The notes under the pieces were generated by a model, which did no database searches, was not told the origin of the DNA, and worked only from the letters and a program-made list of their open reading frames with translations. Shown here piece by piece: positions 1 to 8,599 of a stretch of DNA of 64,000 nucleotides. This stretch comes from an uncultured Roseburia sp. (GTDB lineage Bacteria > Bacillota > Clostridia > Lachnospirales > Lachnospiraceae), in assembly GCA_947246475.1 (NCBI GenBank), contig CAMXSH010000002.1, forward strand, positions 1 through 64,000. Reading direction: 5' to 3'. Positions within the stretch are counted from its first letter, which is position 1. The number at the start of each line of letters is the position of its first letter. A program made the translations under genes and the position numbers.

Positions 1-1
1 T

Positions 2-397
2 GACAATACGAAAGCAGCTTTGATGACCCGGGGCATTGTGGAGATCAGTCGTCTGGGAATGGAGCTTGGCGGCAGAATGGAGACTTTCTTTGGTCTGTCA
101 GGGATTGGTGATCTGATCGTGACCTGTACCAGTACCCACAGCCGGAATCATAACTGCGGTTACCTTCTCGGCAAGGGAAAAACACTGGAGGAGGCGAAAC
201 AGGAGATCCGTCAGGTGGTAGAGGGAGTCAATTGTGCCAAGGCAGCTATGAAATTAGCCAATAAACATCATGTCAGCATGCCCATCGTGGAGCAGATCAA
301 TGCAGTATTATTTGAAAATAAGTCCACCGAGCAGGCATTAAAGGATCTCATCCTTAGGGAGCGGGTGATTGAATACCAGTCTTTAAGCTGGAAATAA
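2..397 (+). CDS. gpsA: NAD(P)H-dependent glycerol-3-phosphate dehydrogenase, C-terminal part (5' end outside window)
   Basis: The reading frame is open from base 2 and begins with DNTKAALMTRG, the conserved segment of GpsA that contributes to the catalytic and dihydroxyacetone-phosphate site. FFGLSGIGDLIVTC and the C-terminal VEGV.C, PIVEQI and LL.R patterns follow, as in the all-alpha substrate domain. The enzyme reduces dihydroxyacetone phosphate to sn-glycerol-3-phosphate in the cytoplasm for phospholipid synthesis. Only about 131 C-terminal residues of a normally ~330-residue protein are visible. The ORF track starts at an internal ATG (base 20), but the conserved residues before it show that the frame continues upstream of the window. 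Confidence 0.93.
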   Translation, partial: DNTKAALMTRGIVEISRLGMELGGRMETFFGLSGIGDLIVTCTSTHSRNHNCGYLLGKGKTLEEAKQEIRQVVEGVNCAKAAMKLANKHHVSMPIVEQINAVLFENKSTEQALKDLILRERVIEYQSLSWK

Positions 398-457
398 ACA
401 TGTGCATTGAGCTGGCGCATAACAAAACAGGAATTAAATCCGTGCCGTTAGGCTAAG

Positions 458-487
458 AAGATGTTCTCTTCTGGGAGCATCTTTTTT
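458..487 (+). terminator. Intrinsic terminator downstream of gpsA
   Basis: AAGATG plus TTCTC pairs with GGGAG plus CATCTT around a TTCT loop, immediately followed by a run of T. The stem has about 11 pairs including G-U wobbles. It lies about 60 bp after the gpsA stop codon. Confidence 0.8.
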
Positions 488-537
488 GTTTGCCACAATT
501 TTGTCCTATCCGGCTGTTAGCATGGATAATCATAGCT

Positions 538-600
538 GGGCGGCGACGCCGGACCAGCCTGGTGACGTTGTTAAGTCGGTCTGGCGCCGACCGGCTGTTA
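538..600 (+). promoter_or_regulatory. GC-rich hairpin-forming leader, shared in part with the leader at 16883
   Basis: This stretch has CGGCGAC on the left, GCGCCG 36 bp later, and then ACCGGCT. CGGCG can pair with CGCCG. The same order (CGGCGAC, GCGCCG, then CCGGGCT) occurs in front of the giant LRR/Big_2 gene. Both downstream genes encode exported Big_2 proteins. I do not recognise a known riboswitch class; it could be a structured leader or chance similarity of GC-rich DNA. Confidence 0.3.
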
Positions 601-634
601 TTGTAGCGTGACTTGAAGATTTGGAGGCATACAT

Positions 635-2830
635 ATGAACATAAAGGTAAAGCAGCTTGTTAAGACAGGATTATTTTTGGCGGGGATCGGAATTTTTTGT
701 GCTGGCAGCAGGGTTTCGGCGGCAGAAAATCCCACCTATACCATTACGAAGGGGAAGAAGGCGACGATCTCTACGATTATAAAGAAAAATCCGCTTACTT
801 CAGCAAATCAGAATAAATATAAGAAACTGACTTGGAAATCCGGCAATAAAAAAATCGTAAAGATCATCGGCAATAAAAAGATCAAAGGATTAAAAAAGGG
901 AAAGGTATATATCAGAGGGTATAACAGCAGCAAGAAAAAAGTGCTGGCGGTCCGTGTCACAGTGGGGAAAAAGGTTTTAAAGATCAATGTGAAGTCCACA
1001 ACAATTAACATGTATGTGGGGGATAAGGCAGCTCTGAACGCAGCAGTGGCACCAGCCAGTGCCTCGAATAAAAAGTTGTTCTATTCTTCTTCCAACCCGG
1101 CTGTAGCCACGGTTTCAAAAACTGGGCGTGTGACAGCGGTAAAAAGTGGAAGTTCAGTGATCACCATCCAGTCCAAGGATGGTCATGCGGCGAAAAAGGT
1201 AAAAATAAAAGTCCAGTCAGAACTTGTTCGTAACACTTCCAAGGGAAAAGTAAAGGGAACCGAAGATGCCGATGGAAAAGCGCTGGTGTGGTATGGTGTT
1301 CCTTATGGAGCGTCTACAGCGGGAAATAACAGATGGAAAGCACCTCAGCCTGTAGCGGCATGGGGAGGAACACTGAGTGCGGTGGCAGCGAAGCAGCCGG
1401 CAGCACAGTACAGTGATGGTACGACATATCTTGGCACAGAGGACTGTCTGTATGTAAATGTATATCGGCCGAATAATGGGGCAAAGAATCTTCCGGTCAT
1501 GGTATATCTCCATGGTGGTGGAAATGCCTCTGGAAGCTCGGATGTAAGTTTTTCTAATATGGTATCAGCGACAAACGCTATCGTAGTCTCCGTGGAATAC
1601 CGTCTGGGAGCATTTGGATATCTCAGCCATCCAGCGCTTCGGAATGGGACAGAGGAAGAGAACAGTGGCAATTTTACACTGCTGGATGTGAAGGCAGCGC
1701 TCACCTGGGTCCGGGACGAGATTGGGAATTTTGGTGGAAATCCTGGAAATGTGACCTTGTCTGGTTTTTCTGCTGGTGCGAGAAATGCGCTGCTCTGTAT
1801 GATTTCACCGGGCATGAGAGGACTTTTTCACAAGGCAGTTATATTCAGTGGCGGCTGCAATACATGTACCAATGAAGAAGGAGAGGAGTCTGTAGAGGAA
1901 AAGCTGGCGGCGATATTGGTCAAGAGAGGAACTTTTTTCGACAAAAAAACTGCCGGGGAGTATCTCAAAGAGGCCTCGGACCAGACAATCCGCGATCTTT
2001 TTTATAGTCTGTCTACCTCAGAGGTAGCTAATATGTACAAATCCTCTGCACTTAAACTGGGTAAATTTCCACAGGGGTTCAACGACGGTGTGGTGGTCCC
2101 CAAGGAGGGATTTTCCGTTATTTCTTCGGGGAATTATAACCGTGTGCCAGTGATCCTGGGAAGTGATGCCACAGAGTTTTCATCCTTTGCCTGGAGTGGA
2201 AGTCTTACTTCCGAATTGGATGAGGTGGCGGGTATCACCTCATCTTCCCAGATGATGAATCTGGTGGCAAATGGGATCAAGTATGGAAGTATGCTGCAGT
2301 CGGGACATTATATTGAGAAAACGGCGGGACTTCTCAGCCAGGACGCGTCACACAGTAATATTTATGCCTATCGTTTCCGCTGGGGAACGGATTCCAGTGT
2401 TGCAGACGGATTTTACAGCCGCTATGTCGGTGCCTTTCATGGAGCCAGCAAAGATTTTCTAAGAGGAATTTATAAGAATAATTATGCAGATTATTCGCCC
2501 AATGCCATTGCCGCTTCCAATAAGCCGGGACGGGTGGCACTAACCGAGCTTATGCAGAAGTATGTTGGTAATTTTCTTGCCAGTGGCAGCCCCAATGGTG
2601 CTTCTCTGGCAAACTGGGGAACCTGGAACAATGCGTCTGGCGCCCAGAAGATTATGATTTTTGACGCGGACAGTACAAAAAGTACCTCTGGCATGAGCAG
2701 TGAGTATTATGATGAGATGGGGACCTTTTCCCAGATGAGGGCAAGTCTTACAAAGTCAGAGTATAATATATTGGTAAAGTCACTGTTTGCGGAGCGCTTC
2801 TTTATGCCGTCAGTAGTTCCAGAGTATTAA
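635..2830 (+). CDS. Secreted type B carboxylesterase with N-terminal Big_2 domains
   Basis: The 731-residue product has a signal peptide (about residues 1-30, ending VSA-A), about 170 residues of lysine-rich Ig-like repeats of the Big_2 type (KKLTWKSGNKKIVKI; FYSSSNPAVATV.KTGRVTAVKSG), and then a carboxylesterase type B fold from about residue 200. EDCLYVNVY and VYLHGGG (oxyanion hole) are conserved. The likely triad is Ser379 in GFSAGA, Glu514 in DATEF and His602 in FHGAS. The family nucleophile elbow is usually GESAGA/G, so Phe in place of Glu is unusual. It should act outside the cell on ester substrates, with the Big_2 part mediating wall or matrix attachment; the substrate is unknown. 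The ATG is preceded by TTTGGAGG. Confidence 0.88.
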   Translation: MNIKVKQLVKTGLFLAGIGIFCAGSRVSAAENPTYTITKGKKATISTIIKKNPLTSANQNKYKKLTWKSGNKKIVKIIGNKKIKGLKKGKVYIRGYNSSKKKVLAVRVTVGKKVLKINVKSTTINMYVGDKAALNAAVAPASASNKKLFYSSSNPAVATVSKTGRVTAVKSGSSVITIQSKDGHAAKKVKIKVQSELVRNTSKGKVKGTEDADGKALVWYGVPYGASTAGNNRWKAPQPVAAWGGTLSAVAAKQPAAQYSDGTTYLGTEDCLYVNVYRPNNGAKNLPVMVYLHGGGNASGSSDVSFSNMVSATNAIVVSVEYRLGAFGYLSHPALRNGTEEENSGNFTLLDVKAALTWVRDEIGNFGGNPGNVTLSGFSAGARNALLCMISPGMRGLFHKAVIFSGGCNTCTNEEGEESVEEKLAAILVKRGTFFDKKTAGEYLKEASDQTIRDLFYSLSTSEVANMYKSSALKLGKFPQGFNDGVVVPKEGFSVISSGNYNRVPVILGSDATEFSSFAWSGSLTSELDEVAGITSSSQMMNLVANGIKYGSMLQSGHYIEKTAGLLSQDASHSNIYAYRFRWGTDSSVADGFYSRYVGAFHGASKDFLRGIYKNNYADYSPNAIAASNKPGRVALTELMQKYVGNFLASGSPNGASLANWGTWNNASGAQKIMIFDADSTKSTSGMSSEYYDEMGTFSQMRASLTKSEYNILVKSLFAERFFMPSVVPEY

Positions 2831-2884
2831 AAATAGAAAGTTGCAGGCAAGAATAAAGGCAGGGTTCAAATTGTCGCCGCCGGA

Positions 2885-3952
2885 TTAGCTCAGATTAGCA
2901 TTACCAGGCTGAGACGGAAGCGACAGGTTGGAGTCTGCCGTTGAATCGATCACAGGGAAACAGATCTGCATTTCAAATCCTTTTTGCCACTCTGAGTTTG
3001 CGTGCAAAGTGATATTCAGTTCCTTTGCCATTTCTTTGGCAAGATACAGCCCCATCCCAGTAGCTTTTTTTCTTTCTTTTCCGGAGTCGCCGGTAAATCC
3101 TTTTTCAAATAGAAAAGGCAGGTCGCAGCCGCGGACGCCGATGCCATTATCCCATACTGAGCAAATATAGCAGTCCTCTCCTTTAAGAGAGGTAAAATTC
3201 AATTCGGGTTCGTTTCCACAATATTTAATGGAATTACTGATGATCTGCCGCAGGAGGAAACGCAGACCTCTTTGGTCAGTATAAACCATATCATCAGACA
3301 TATAGAATTGGATCTGGAACTGCTTTTCTTCCAGCAACGGCTTATAATCCTCCAACACCTCTTCAATACACGGCAGGATATGGACAGGCTCAAACAGATA
3401 ATCTTTTCTTGTACTTTTTAACCTGGCATAGAACAGCATCTGGTCGATGGATTCCTGCATACGGTTCCTGATGTAATCAAGTTTACAACTTAAGGCTGTG
3501 GATAATTCATCTCTGTGGTTATCAAGAAGCAGGGTCAAAAGGGAGAGGGGTGTTTTCGTTTCATGGGTCCAGGCTTCTACGTACTCTTCATAATCGTCTA
3601 TCTGCATTTGCAGACCGTCATAAGCATTTTGTTTATCACGTAATGTTCTGCCCAGCTGACGAATAGATTCTTTCTGTGCTGGACAGAGATTTTTCAGCAG
3701 CAGCTCTTCCTGGTGTTCCTCCGGATTGCAGAGAAAATTAAGAAATGCCTGTTCTCCTTTTTGATCCCGGCGGACAAGCACGCCGCATGCTGCAGAGAAT
3801 AAAAGAATCGTGGCGAGCAGGATTGTGGTTATCATTGAATAAAATGCCTGTACATCGGCAATCCAAAGAAGCAGTGTGGCAAAGGCATCAACTCCCAGCA
3901 GAAGCAGGAGCCAGGGGATATACTGCAGGATATATTTAATTTTTGGTTTCAT
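2885..3952 (-). CDS. bceS: BceS-type intramembrane-sensing histidine kinase
   Basis: A 355-residue kinase with two N-terminal membrane helices (about residues 10-30 and 36-58) and almost no extracellular loop, which is the hallmark of BceS-like kinases that sense through a partner ABC transporter. The phospho-acceptor is His130 in WTHETKTPL. The ATPase domain has the N box (SNSIKYCG), DNGIGV, and the G box GMGLYLA. The start has a GGGAGGG ribosome site and overlaps the end of the response-regulator gene by 17 bp, indicating translational coupling. It is last in a bceA-bceB-bceR-bceS transcription unit. Exact inducer peptides cannot be read from the sequence. Confidence 0.9.
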   Translation of the reverse strand: MKPKIKYILQYIPWLLLLLGVDAFATLLLWIADVQAFYSMITTILLATILLFSAACGVLVRRDQKGEQAFLNFLCNPEEHQEELLLKNLCPAQKESIRQLGRTLRDKQNAYDGLQMQIDDYEEYVEAWTHETKTPLSLLTLLLDNHRDELSTALSCKLDYIRNRMQESIDQMLFYARLKSTRKDYLFEPVHILPCIEEVLEDYKPLLEEKQFQIQFYMSDDMVYTDQRGLRFLLRQIISNSIKYCGNEPELNFTSLKGEDCYICSVWDNGIGVRGCDLPFLFEKGFTGDSGKERKKATGMGLYLAKEMAKELNITLHANSEWQKGFEMQICFPVIDSTADSNLSLPSQPGNANLS

Positions 3953-4628
3953 TGTGCCCTCCCTTCCTGATAAGCCGATAGCCGATACCGCGGACAGGGA
4001 CGATTTGCTGGCACATCATAAGATTGGCCATAGTTTTTTTTAACCGTGTCAGATTGACCTGAAGTGCATTTTCGTCGATGAATTCAGAAGTTTCCCAGAT
4101 CGCCTGACATAGTTCTTTTTTTGTTACGATCTCATCTCCATGGCTCAAAAACACTTCAAGTATTTTTCCCTGATTTCTGGGGAGGACGACAGAGCGGTTA
4201 TGGATATACAGCGTATATGTCTGTTGATCCAAGAGGAATCCTGAGCCCTCAAGAAGATTTGACCTGCCCTCGTATCGTTTTATCACATTGGCCACACGTG
4301 CTAAAAGCCGTTCTTTTCTACATGGTTTCGTCAGATATTCGTCGGCACCCAGATCCAGTGCATGCAGCTCATCCTGTATCTGATCCCGGGAGGTAAGTAC
4401 AAAGACGGGGATTGAACTTTTTCGTTTTATTTCCCGGCAGATCTGAAAACCGCTCATGGCAGGCAGATTCAGATCCAGGAGGATCAGATCGGGAGAGAGG
4501 TACAGAAGCTGTTCTGCGACGTTGCTGAAATCTGTAATTTCTTCTGTTTTATAATCGGCTTTACGCAATATATCACATAATTCTTCTCTCATAAATCTTT
4601 CATCTTCTACGATCGCTATACATTTCAT
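3936..4628 (-). CDS. bceR: BceR-type OmpR-family response regulator
   Basis: The 230-residue protein has a receiver domain (acidic pair at residues 8-9, phospho-acceptor Asp52 in LLDLNLP, Lys in YLTKPC) and a C-terminal winged-helix Trans_reg_C domain ending RGIGYRL. It is partner to the adjacent kinase and should activate the linked ABC transporter genes when a cell-envelope-active peptide is sensed, as known for Bce modules. The ATG follows GGGAGGAAATTTTC. Only 34 bp separate it from the permease gene. Confidence 0.9.
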   Translation of the reverse strand: MKCIAIVEDERFMREELCDILRKADYKTEEITDFSNVAEQLLYLSPDLILLDLNLPAMSGFQICREIKRKSSIPVFVLTSRDQIQDELHALDLGADEYLTKPCRKERLLARVANVIKRYEGRSNLLEGSGFLLDQQTYTLYIHNRSVVLPRNQGKILEVFLSHGDEIVTKKELCQAIWETSEFIDENALQVNLTRLKKTMANLMMCQQIVPVRGIGYRLIRKGGHNETKN

Positions 4629-4662
4629 GAAAATTTCCTCCCGTCATTTTTCAGCCACATAA

Positions 4663-6726
4663 TTATTCTTCCCGTTCTGGCACCATCAGCTTCAGAAGAT
4701 AGCGGTCACTTGAGCGCTTCACTGCTGTGATGTAAATATATTCTATCACACACAGCGCTAAAATCATAGCAGCGGATACGATCGTCATTTCGCTCAGACT
4801 GCTTTTTGCCCTTGATGAAAGAATTCCGGAGAGAAGAGATCGGACCCCAAACAGACTGCTGAAGGCAGCAATCACAACAGGGAGACCGAAATACCAATTG
4901 ATCTGTTTTCTGGCGGAACGGCACAAAATAGTATATGTGGCTCCCAGGCGTATAAGTGTCCGGTAGCGGTGGATTGATTTCTGCTGGCTCATTAGAAATT
5001 GTACCCCGATGATCGTATTTGAAATAATCAAAAAAATTATTGAAAGATAAATGGTAATATAGCTGGCAGCCACCATATAAAATAACTGCCGCCCCATATT
5101 CTGAAGGTAGCTCTCATAGCTCAGACCCGTTTTGTTCAGTTTTTTATTCATTTCTGATATGGCAGATAAGAGACTTGTATCTTCTGCCTTATCTTTTGCC
5201 AGTATGCCATTGAGATACACATCATATTCACCCTGTGTATAATATTCAAACATTTTATCGGGAAGGATCAGTGCTAAGGACAATGTAATGGATCGGTCTG
5301 TGACCAGATTCGTAGTCTGGACGGTTCCTGTGAGATGGATGGTTTTTCCATCCAGCCAGGCTTCTGGTCTTGCCTGCAGAATACTGTCCAGCATTTTTTT
5401 TCTTTCATAGGTTGCGGATTCATGATCCATGTAAATGGCAGCCTCATCCGGTTCCAGAGTAAGTCCAGGCATGTTGGCTGCATTTAAGAGCTGATTGTAG
5501 CTGCTCAGCGACATGATATGAGGGAAGGTTTCATGTTCAAAATTGTAGAGGAGTACGTGTCTGTCCTGGGAAGGAGGCATATCACGCAGGGCAGCCAGAA
5601 GCGGTTCCATCTGGAAAGCATGCCCGGTGTCTTCTGTTGTGCGGATATAGCCGGTTTTCATATCAAACAAATGAGAAAAACGGGAATCTAGCTGGTGATC
5701 CTCTAAGATCTGCCGGATAGCTGCCGTATCCTTTCCGTTCTCATTATTGTCAAAAGTATAATCCAGCACATGCTGTTCCGATTCTCCATAGAAACGGGAG
5801 ATTGCCACGCCTGCCCCGAAACAGCAAAGGGCAGCTAAAATGAGTATGGAACAGATGGCAAGGGTGCCGGAACGATGGATCACATTTTCCTGTATCTGGC
5901 GAAAATTAAATACATGGAGCTGCCGGTCCTGTTTCCCGGATCTTACAGCAACACCGATCAGAAACCGGATTCCCCAAAATAACGAGAAGGTTCCGAAAAT
6001 TCCAAGGGCGACGGTTCGCGCCATCTGCCATATACTAGACCATGACTCACCCTGAATTGCATCGGCGTAGGCAATGGTCAGGCAGGAAATACCTATGAGG
6101 ATGGAAGCTGCATAGATAAATGAAGGCATTTCCTTTTTGATCCCCTCCGGTGTTTCCACAAGAAGTGAACCAATTTCCTGTCGGCTGATCTTTCCGCTGA
6201 GGATCAAAAATGCTGTAAATTTGATAAAAAGAAAACCCATGGACGTCCACCATACGGCTGATAAAGAAAAGGAAAGCTGATGACCTATGATTCCGAGCCC
6301 TACCAGTCTGGCAGTGATCAGGCTGACTAGTTCCGAAAGTAAAAGGGCGCTGGGTAACCCTATGATCAGGGAAATGACGCTGTTACGGAAATCTTCAGCC
6401 AGCAGCATGGCAAACAACCTGCTGCGGCGCATTCCCAGCATCAGATAGACGCCAAACTCATGTTTGCGCCGTGCCAGCTGAAATTTACTGGCATAGTAGA
6501 TGAGGAAAAACAAGATAAACAGCGCGAAGCCATAAAAGACAGGGATTATACTCATCAGTTTGTTTACAGCATCGCTTTCCATCTGTGCTAAAAAGACCAT
6601 GACATCCTGGTGGGATATTGACAGTATGATATAAAATGCAACGATGGATACGATCAGTGAACTGAAAAACAAGCCGTTTTCTTTTCGGTTTTTTTTGCTA
6701 TTGCGGGCAATTAAATTAAAGAACAT
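4663..6726 (-). CDS. bceB: BceB-type ABC transporter permease (FtsX family)
   Basis: The 687-residue permease has the FtsX-domain layout of peptide-detoxification transporters: an N-terminal helix, an FtsX block (KHEFGVYLMLGMRR), further helices, a large extracellular domain roughly between residues 310 and 520, and a second FtsX block (YRTLIRLGATY). The ORF track starts at GTG 6732, but GGGAGGAGG is spaced correctly for ATG at 6726, giving MFFNLIARN. It overlaps the end of the ATPase gene by 11 bp. In this family the permease both removes peptide antibiotics from their lipid targets and signals to BceS. The substrate here is inferred only at family level. Confidence 0.9.
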   Translation of the reverse strand: MFFNLIARNSKKNRKENGLFFSSLIVSIVAFYIILSISHQDVMVFLAQMESDAVNKLMSIIPVFYGFALFILFFLIYYASKFQLARRKHEFGVYLMLGMRRSRLFAMLLAEDFRNSVISLIIGLPSALLLSELVSLITARLVGLGIIGHQLSFSLSAVWWTSMGFLFIKFTAFLILSGKISRQEIGSLLVETPEGIKKEMPSFIYAASILIGISCLTIAYADAIQGESWSSIWQMARTVALGIFGTFSLFWGIRFLIGVAVRSGKQDRQLHVFNFRQIQENVIHRSGTLAICSILILAALCCFGAGVAISRFYGESEQHVLDYTFDNNENGKDTAAIRQILEDHQLDSRFSHLFDMKTGYIRTTEDTGHAFQMEPLLAALRDMPPSQDRHVLLYNFEHETFPHIMSLSSYNQLLNAANMPGLTLEPDEAAIYMDHESATYERKKMLDSILQARPEAWLDGKTIHLTGTVQTTNLVTDRSITLSLALILPDKMFEYYTQGEYDVYLNGILAKDKAEDTSLLSAISEMNKKLNKTGLSYESYLQNMGRQLFYMVAASYITIYLSIIFLIISNTIIGVQFLMSQQKSIHRYRTLIRLGATYTILCRSARKQINWYFGLPVVIAAFSSLFGVRSLLSGILSSRAKSSLSEMTIVSAAMILALCVIEYIYITAVKRSSDRYLLKLMVPEREE

Positions 6727-7489
6727 TGGCACTGCCTCCTCCCAGTTGGGCGATTACGTTCAGGATCCGTGAATAGAATTCCTGCTGGGATTCATAAGGA
6801 AGATCCCGGCGGAGTTCGTGGAAAATAATGCCATCCTGAATAAACAGGATACGCTTACAGTAACTGGCTGCATTGGTATCATGAGTCACCATAAGAATCG
6901 TAGAATTTTCATTTTCATTTAATCCAGTTAGTTTCTCCATTAAAGTTTTTGCATTTTTAGAATCCAGGGCACCTGTGGGCTCATCGGCGAGAATGATACC
7001 CGGATTCAGGATTAATGCTCTGGCTGCTGCAATTCTCTGTTTCTGGCCGCCCGACATCTGAGGGGGAAATTTATTTAAGACATCCTGAATTTCCAGATAA
7101 GACGTCAGCTGCTCCAAGCGTTTTTTGCTCTCGGACTCCGGCACTCTGTGAAGGGACAGGGGAAGCAGGATGTTTTCACGTCCCGTCATATGCTCTAGCA
7201 GTTCAAAATTTTGAAATAAATACCCGATCTTTTTTCCGCGGTAGTCTGCCAGTTCAGCCCCTTTGAGTGTTTGGATCTGTTTGCCGTTCATCTTGATCTG
7301 TCCGCTGTCAGGCTGGATCACGGCGGCGATACAATTCAACAATGTAGATTTGCCGGATCCACTGCTCCCCATTATGCCTAAAAATTCTCCGGGTATTACT
7401 TGAAATGTTATGCCATCCAATGCCTTAGTCTGGTTTTTGGATCGCCCATAATATTTTTTTAGTGATTCAATCTGAAGAACAGGTTCCAT
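6716..7489 (-). CDS. bceA: BceA-type ABC transporter ATPase
   Basis: This is a 257-residue MacB/LolD-type ATPase: Walker A GSSGSGKST, Q-loop LFQNFELL, signature MSGGQKQR, Walker B ILADEPTGALD, and H-loop VTHD. The ORF track begins 16 codons upstream, but AAAGGAGG lies 8 bp before the ATG at 7489 (MEPVLQIES), so that start is preferred. It powers BceB. It is the first gene of the module, and the upstream region carries an extended -10 promoter. Confidence 0.92.
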   Translation of the reverse strand: MEPVLQIESLKKYYGRSKNQTKALDGITFQVIPGEFLGIMGSSGSGKSTLLNCIAAVIQPDSGQIKMNGKQIQTLKGAELADYRGKKIGYLFQNFELLEHMTGRENILLPLSLHRVPESESKKRLEQLTSYLEIQDVLNKFPPQMSGGQKQRIAAARALILNPGIILADEPTGALDSKNAKTLMEKLTGLNENENSTILMVTHDTNAASYCKRILFIQDGIIFHELRRDLPYESQQEFYSRILNVIAQLGGGSANVL

Positions 7490-7525
7490 GTGATAGCCTC
7501 CTTTGGTATTGATTTTTCTACTCTT

Positions 7526-7553
7526 ATCATAACACAAGGTAAATCATTGTAAT
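7526..7553 (-). promoter_or_regulatory. Candidate promoter of the bceABRS unit
   Basis: On the minus strand, ATTACA and TATGAT are separated by 16 bp, and the -10 is extended (TGTTATGAT). It lies 37 bp upstream of the bceA start. TTACA/TGTAA-like half sites overlap and flank the -35 region and could be part of a BceR operator, but the match to a Bce-type binding site is imperfect. Confidence 0.4.
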
Positions 7554-7604
7554 ACTTACAGTTGGTGAAAGGAAAGTGTTTTATGATTCCATTAAGCATA
7601 ATCG

Positions 7605-7633
7605 TTGAAATTTTTTGTTTATTATGTTATATT
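7605..7633 (+). promoter_or_regulatory. Promoter of the DUF6440-type gene
   Basis: TTGAAA, a 17-bp spacer and TATATT form a good vegetative promoter 45 bp before the start codon at 7678. Confidence 0.6.
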
Positions 7634-7677
7634 TTATAGATAGAATTCTAAAATCTGTATCTGTGGAGGTAAGTAAA

Positions 7678-7860
7678 ATGGCTAAGTATGAAAGATTTAA
7701 GAAGGTTTATTCTCAAGGGGCAGTGAATATTGTGGAAATTTGGGTGGATAGTGAGACTGGTGTGAATTATGTATTTCATGCAAGTGGTTATGCTGGAGGA
7801 ATGTCACCGTTGTTAGGCAGGGATGGAAAACCAGTTATTTCTCCGATTGTAAATAGTTAG
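7678..7860 (+). CDS. Small DUF6440-type protein
   Basis: A 60-residue protein with the pattern typical of DUF6440: an aromatic and lysine-rich start, NIVEIWVDSETGVNY, then F.ASGYAGGMSPLLGRDGKPVI. No function is established for the family that I know of. The ORF track starts at 7615, but TGGAGGTAAGTAAAATG sets the start at 7678. It has no signal peptide and is likely cytoplasmic. It is monocistronic, with its own promoter upstream and a possible terminator downstream. Confidence 0.8.
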   Translation: MAKYERFKKVYSQGAVNIVEIWVDSETGVNYVFHASGYAGGMSPLLGRDGKPVISPIVNS

Positions 7861-7869
7861 ATTCTTAAT

Positions 7870-7937
7870 GGATGAAAGAACGGATTTTGTTTATTAGGGA
7901 AAGGCATTTCCCATTCCGTCCAGCCGTTATCCTTTTT
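7870..7937 (+). terminator. Possible terminator after the DUF6440-type gene
   Basis: GGAT and AACGG on the left pair with CCGTT and ATCC on the right, enclosing a small GGGAAA/TTTCCC hairpin; TTTTT follows. The stem has a 5-nt bulge, so confidence is modest. Confidence 0.4.
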
Positions 7938-7984
7938 GATATCTATTATATCTATGTAAGATGCGTCTCAATGATGGGATTTAT

Positions 7985-8144
7985 GTGACTAAATAAGTTG
8001 AATTACAACGGGAGGCGGAGGATGTGCACGATCTGGCAGAGTTATGTGCAAAACATAGGAACACTATATCTTTCCCGTACATTAAGACTTTCTGACGAGT
8101 ATAAAGAAAAGTATATGGATGCATTTGGTATGGCAGATAAATAA
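7985..8144 (+). pseudogene. Remnant of a gene 3' end, frameshifted
   Basis: Two frames give protein-like but short stretches: RE.EDVHDLAELC from about 8010, and then, one frame over, RLSDEYKEKYMDAFGMADK ending in TAA near 8144. Neither has a plausible start and full length. This looks like the decayed end of a gene whose family I do not recognise. The second part lies inside the tandem duplication described next. Confidence 0.3.
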
Positions 8145-8285
8145 ATTATAAAATTTTTTTGTTGACTTTTTGAGATATCTTTCCCGTACATTAAGACTTT
8201 CTGACGAGTATAAAGAAAAGTATATGATGCATTTGGTATGGCAGATAAAAATAAATTATTAAAATTTTTTTGTTGACATTTTGAG
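8066..8285 (+). repeat. Tandem duplication, about 109 bp x 2, ending in the trp promoter -35 region
   Basis: Copy 1 (8066-8174) and copy 2 (8175-8285) are nearly identical, starting ATATCTTTCCCGTAC and ending TTGTTGAC.TTTTGAG. They differ by a few small indels and one substitution. Copy 2 supplies the -35 box (TTGACA) of the trp promoter, and copy 1 carries a TTGACT version with no matching -10 box. Together with the preceding bases this occupies the gene-free stretch ahead of the T-box. Confidence 0.9.
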
Positions 8286-8300
8286 TTTTGGTGATATACT
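8273..8300 (+). promoter_or_regulatory. Promoter of the trp operon
   Basis: TTGACA and TATACT are separated by 16 bp, about 20 bp upstream of the T-box leader. No other strong promoter lies between it and trpE. Confidence 0.75.
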
Positions 8301-8320
8301 GATAACAAATAACATAAACC

Positions 8321-8592
8321 GATGAACAAGAGTAGTAGGAACAAAATCATGTTTTCAGAGAGCTGTAGGTTGGTGTGATACAGCAGCATGTTTGTTGTGA
8401 ATGGACTTGTGAGGGCAGCTTGAAAGATGGATACATCTAGTAGACGCTGACGGAGACCTGAACCGTTATCTACAGGAGTGCATGATGGTGCATGATGAGT
8501 GGGTTATACTATGACCAAATTGGGTGGTACCGCAGAAGTAATTTAAGCTTTTGTCCCTTTTCCTTAACAGGATAGGGGACAAAAGCTTTTTT
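8321..8592 (+). promoter_or_regulatory. Tryptophan T-box riboswitch with terminator
   Basis: The leader starts with GAACAAGAGTAGTA, has the AGAGAGC element, and carries GAATGGACTTGT, where TGG (Trp codon) sits in the specifier loop; ACAAG at the 5' end pairs with CTTGT after it. The T-box sequence TGGTACCGC is at 8525-8533. A terminator follows: AAGCTTTTGTCCC pairs with GGGGACAAAAGCTT and ends in T6 (8545-8592). Uncharged tRNA-Trp should bind the specifier and T-box, favouring the antiterminator and letting transcription reach trpE. Confidence 0.93.
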
Positions 8593-8599
8593 CGCGTTA

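Noticed and set aside
538-600. c-di-GMP or other known riboswitch ahead of the Big_2 esterase
   Set aside because: The conserved core of the class I or II c-di-GMP riboswitches could not be found; kept only as an unclassified GC-rich leader.
8066-8285. CRISPR-like repeat
   Set aside because: Only two copies exist, they are about 109 bp long and directly adjacent, without spacers.
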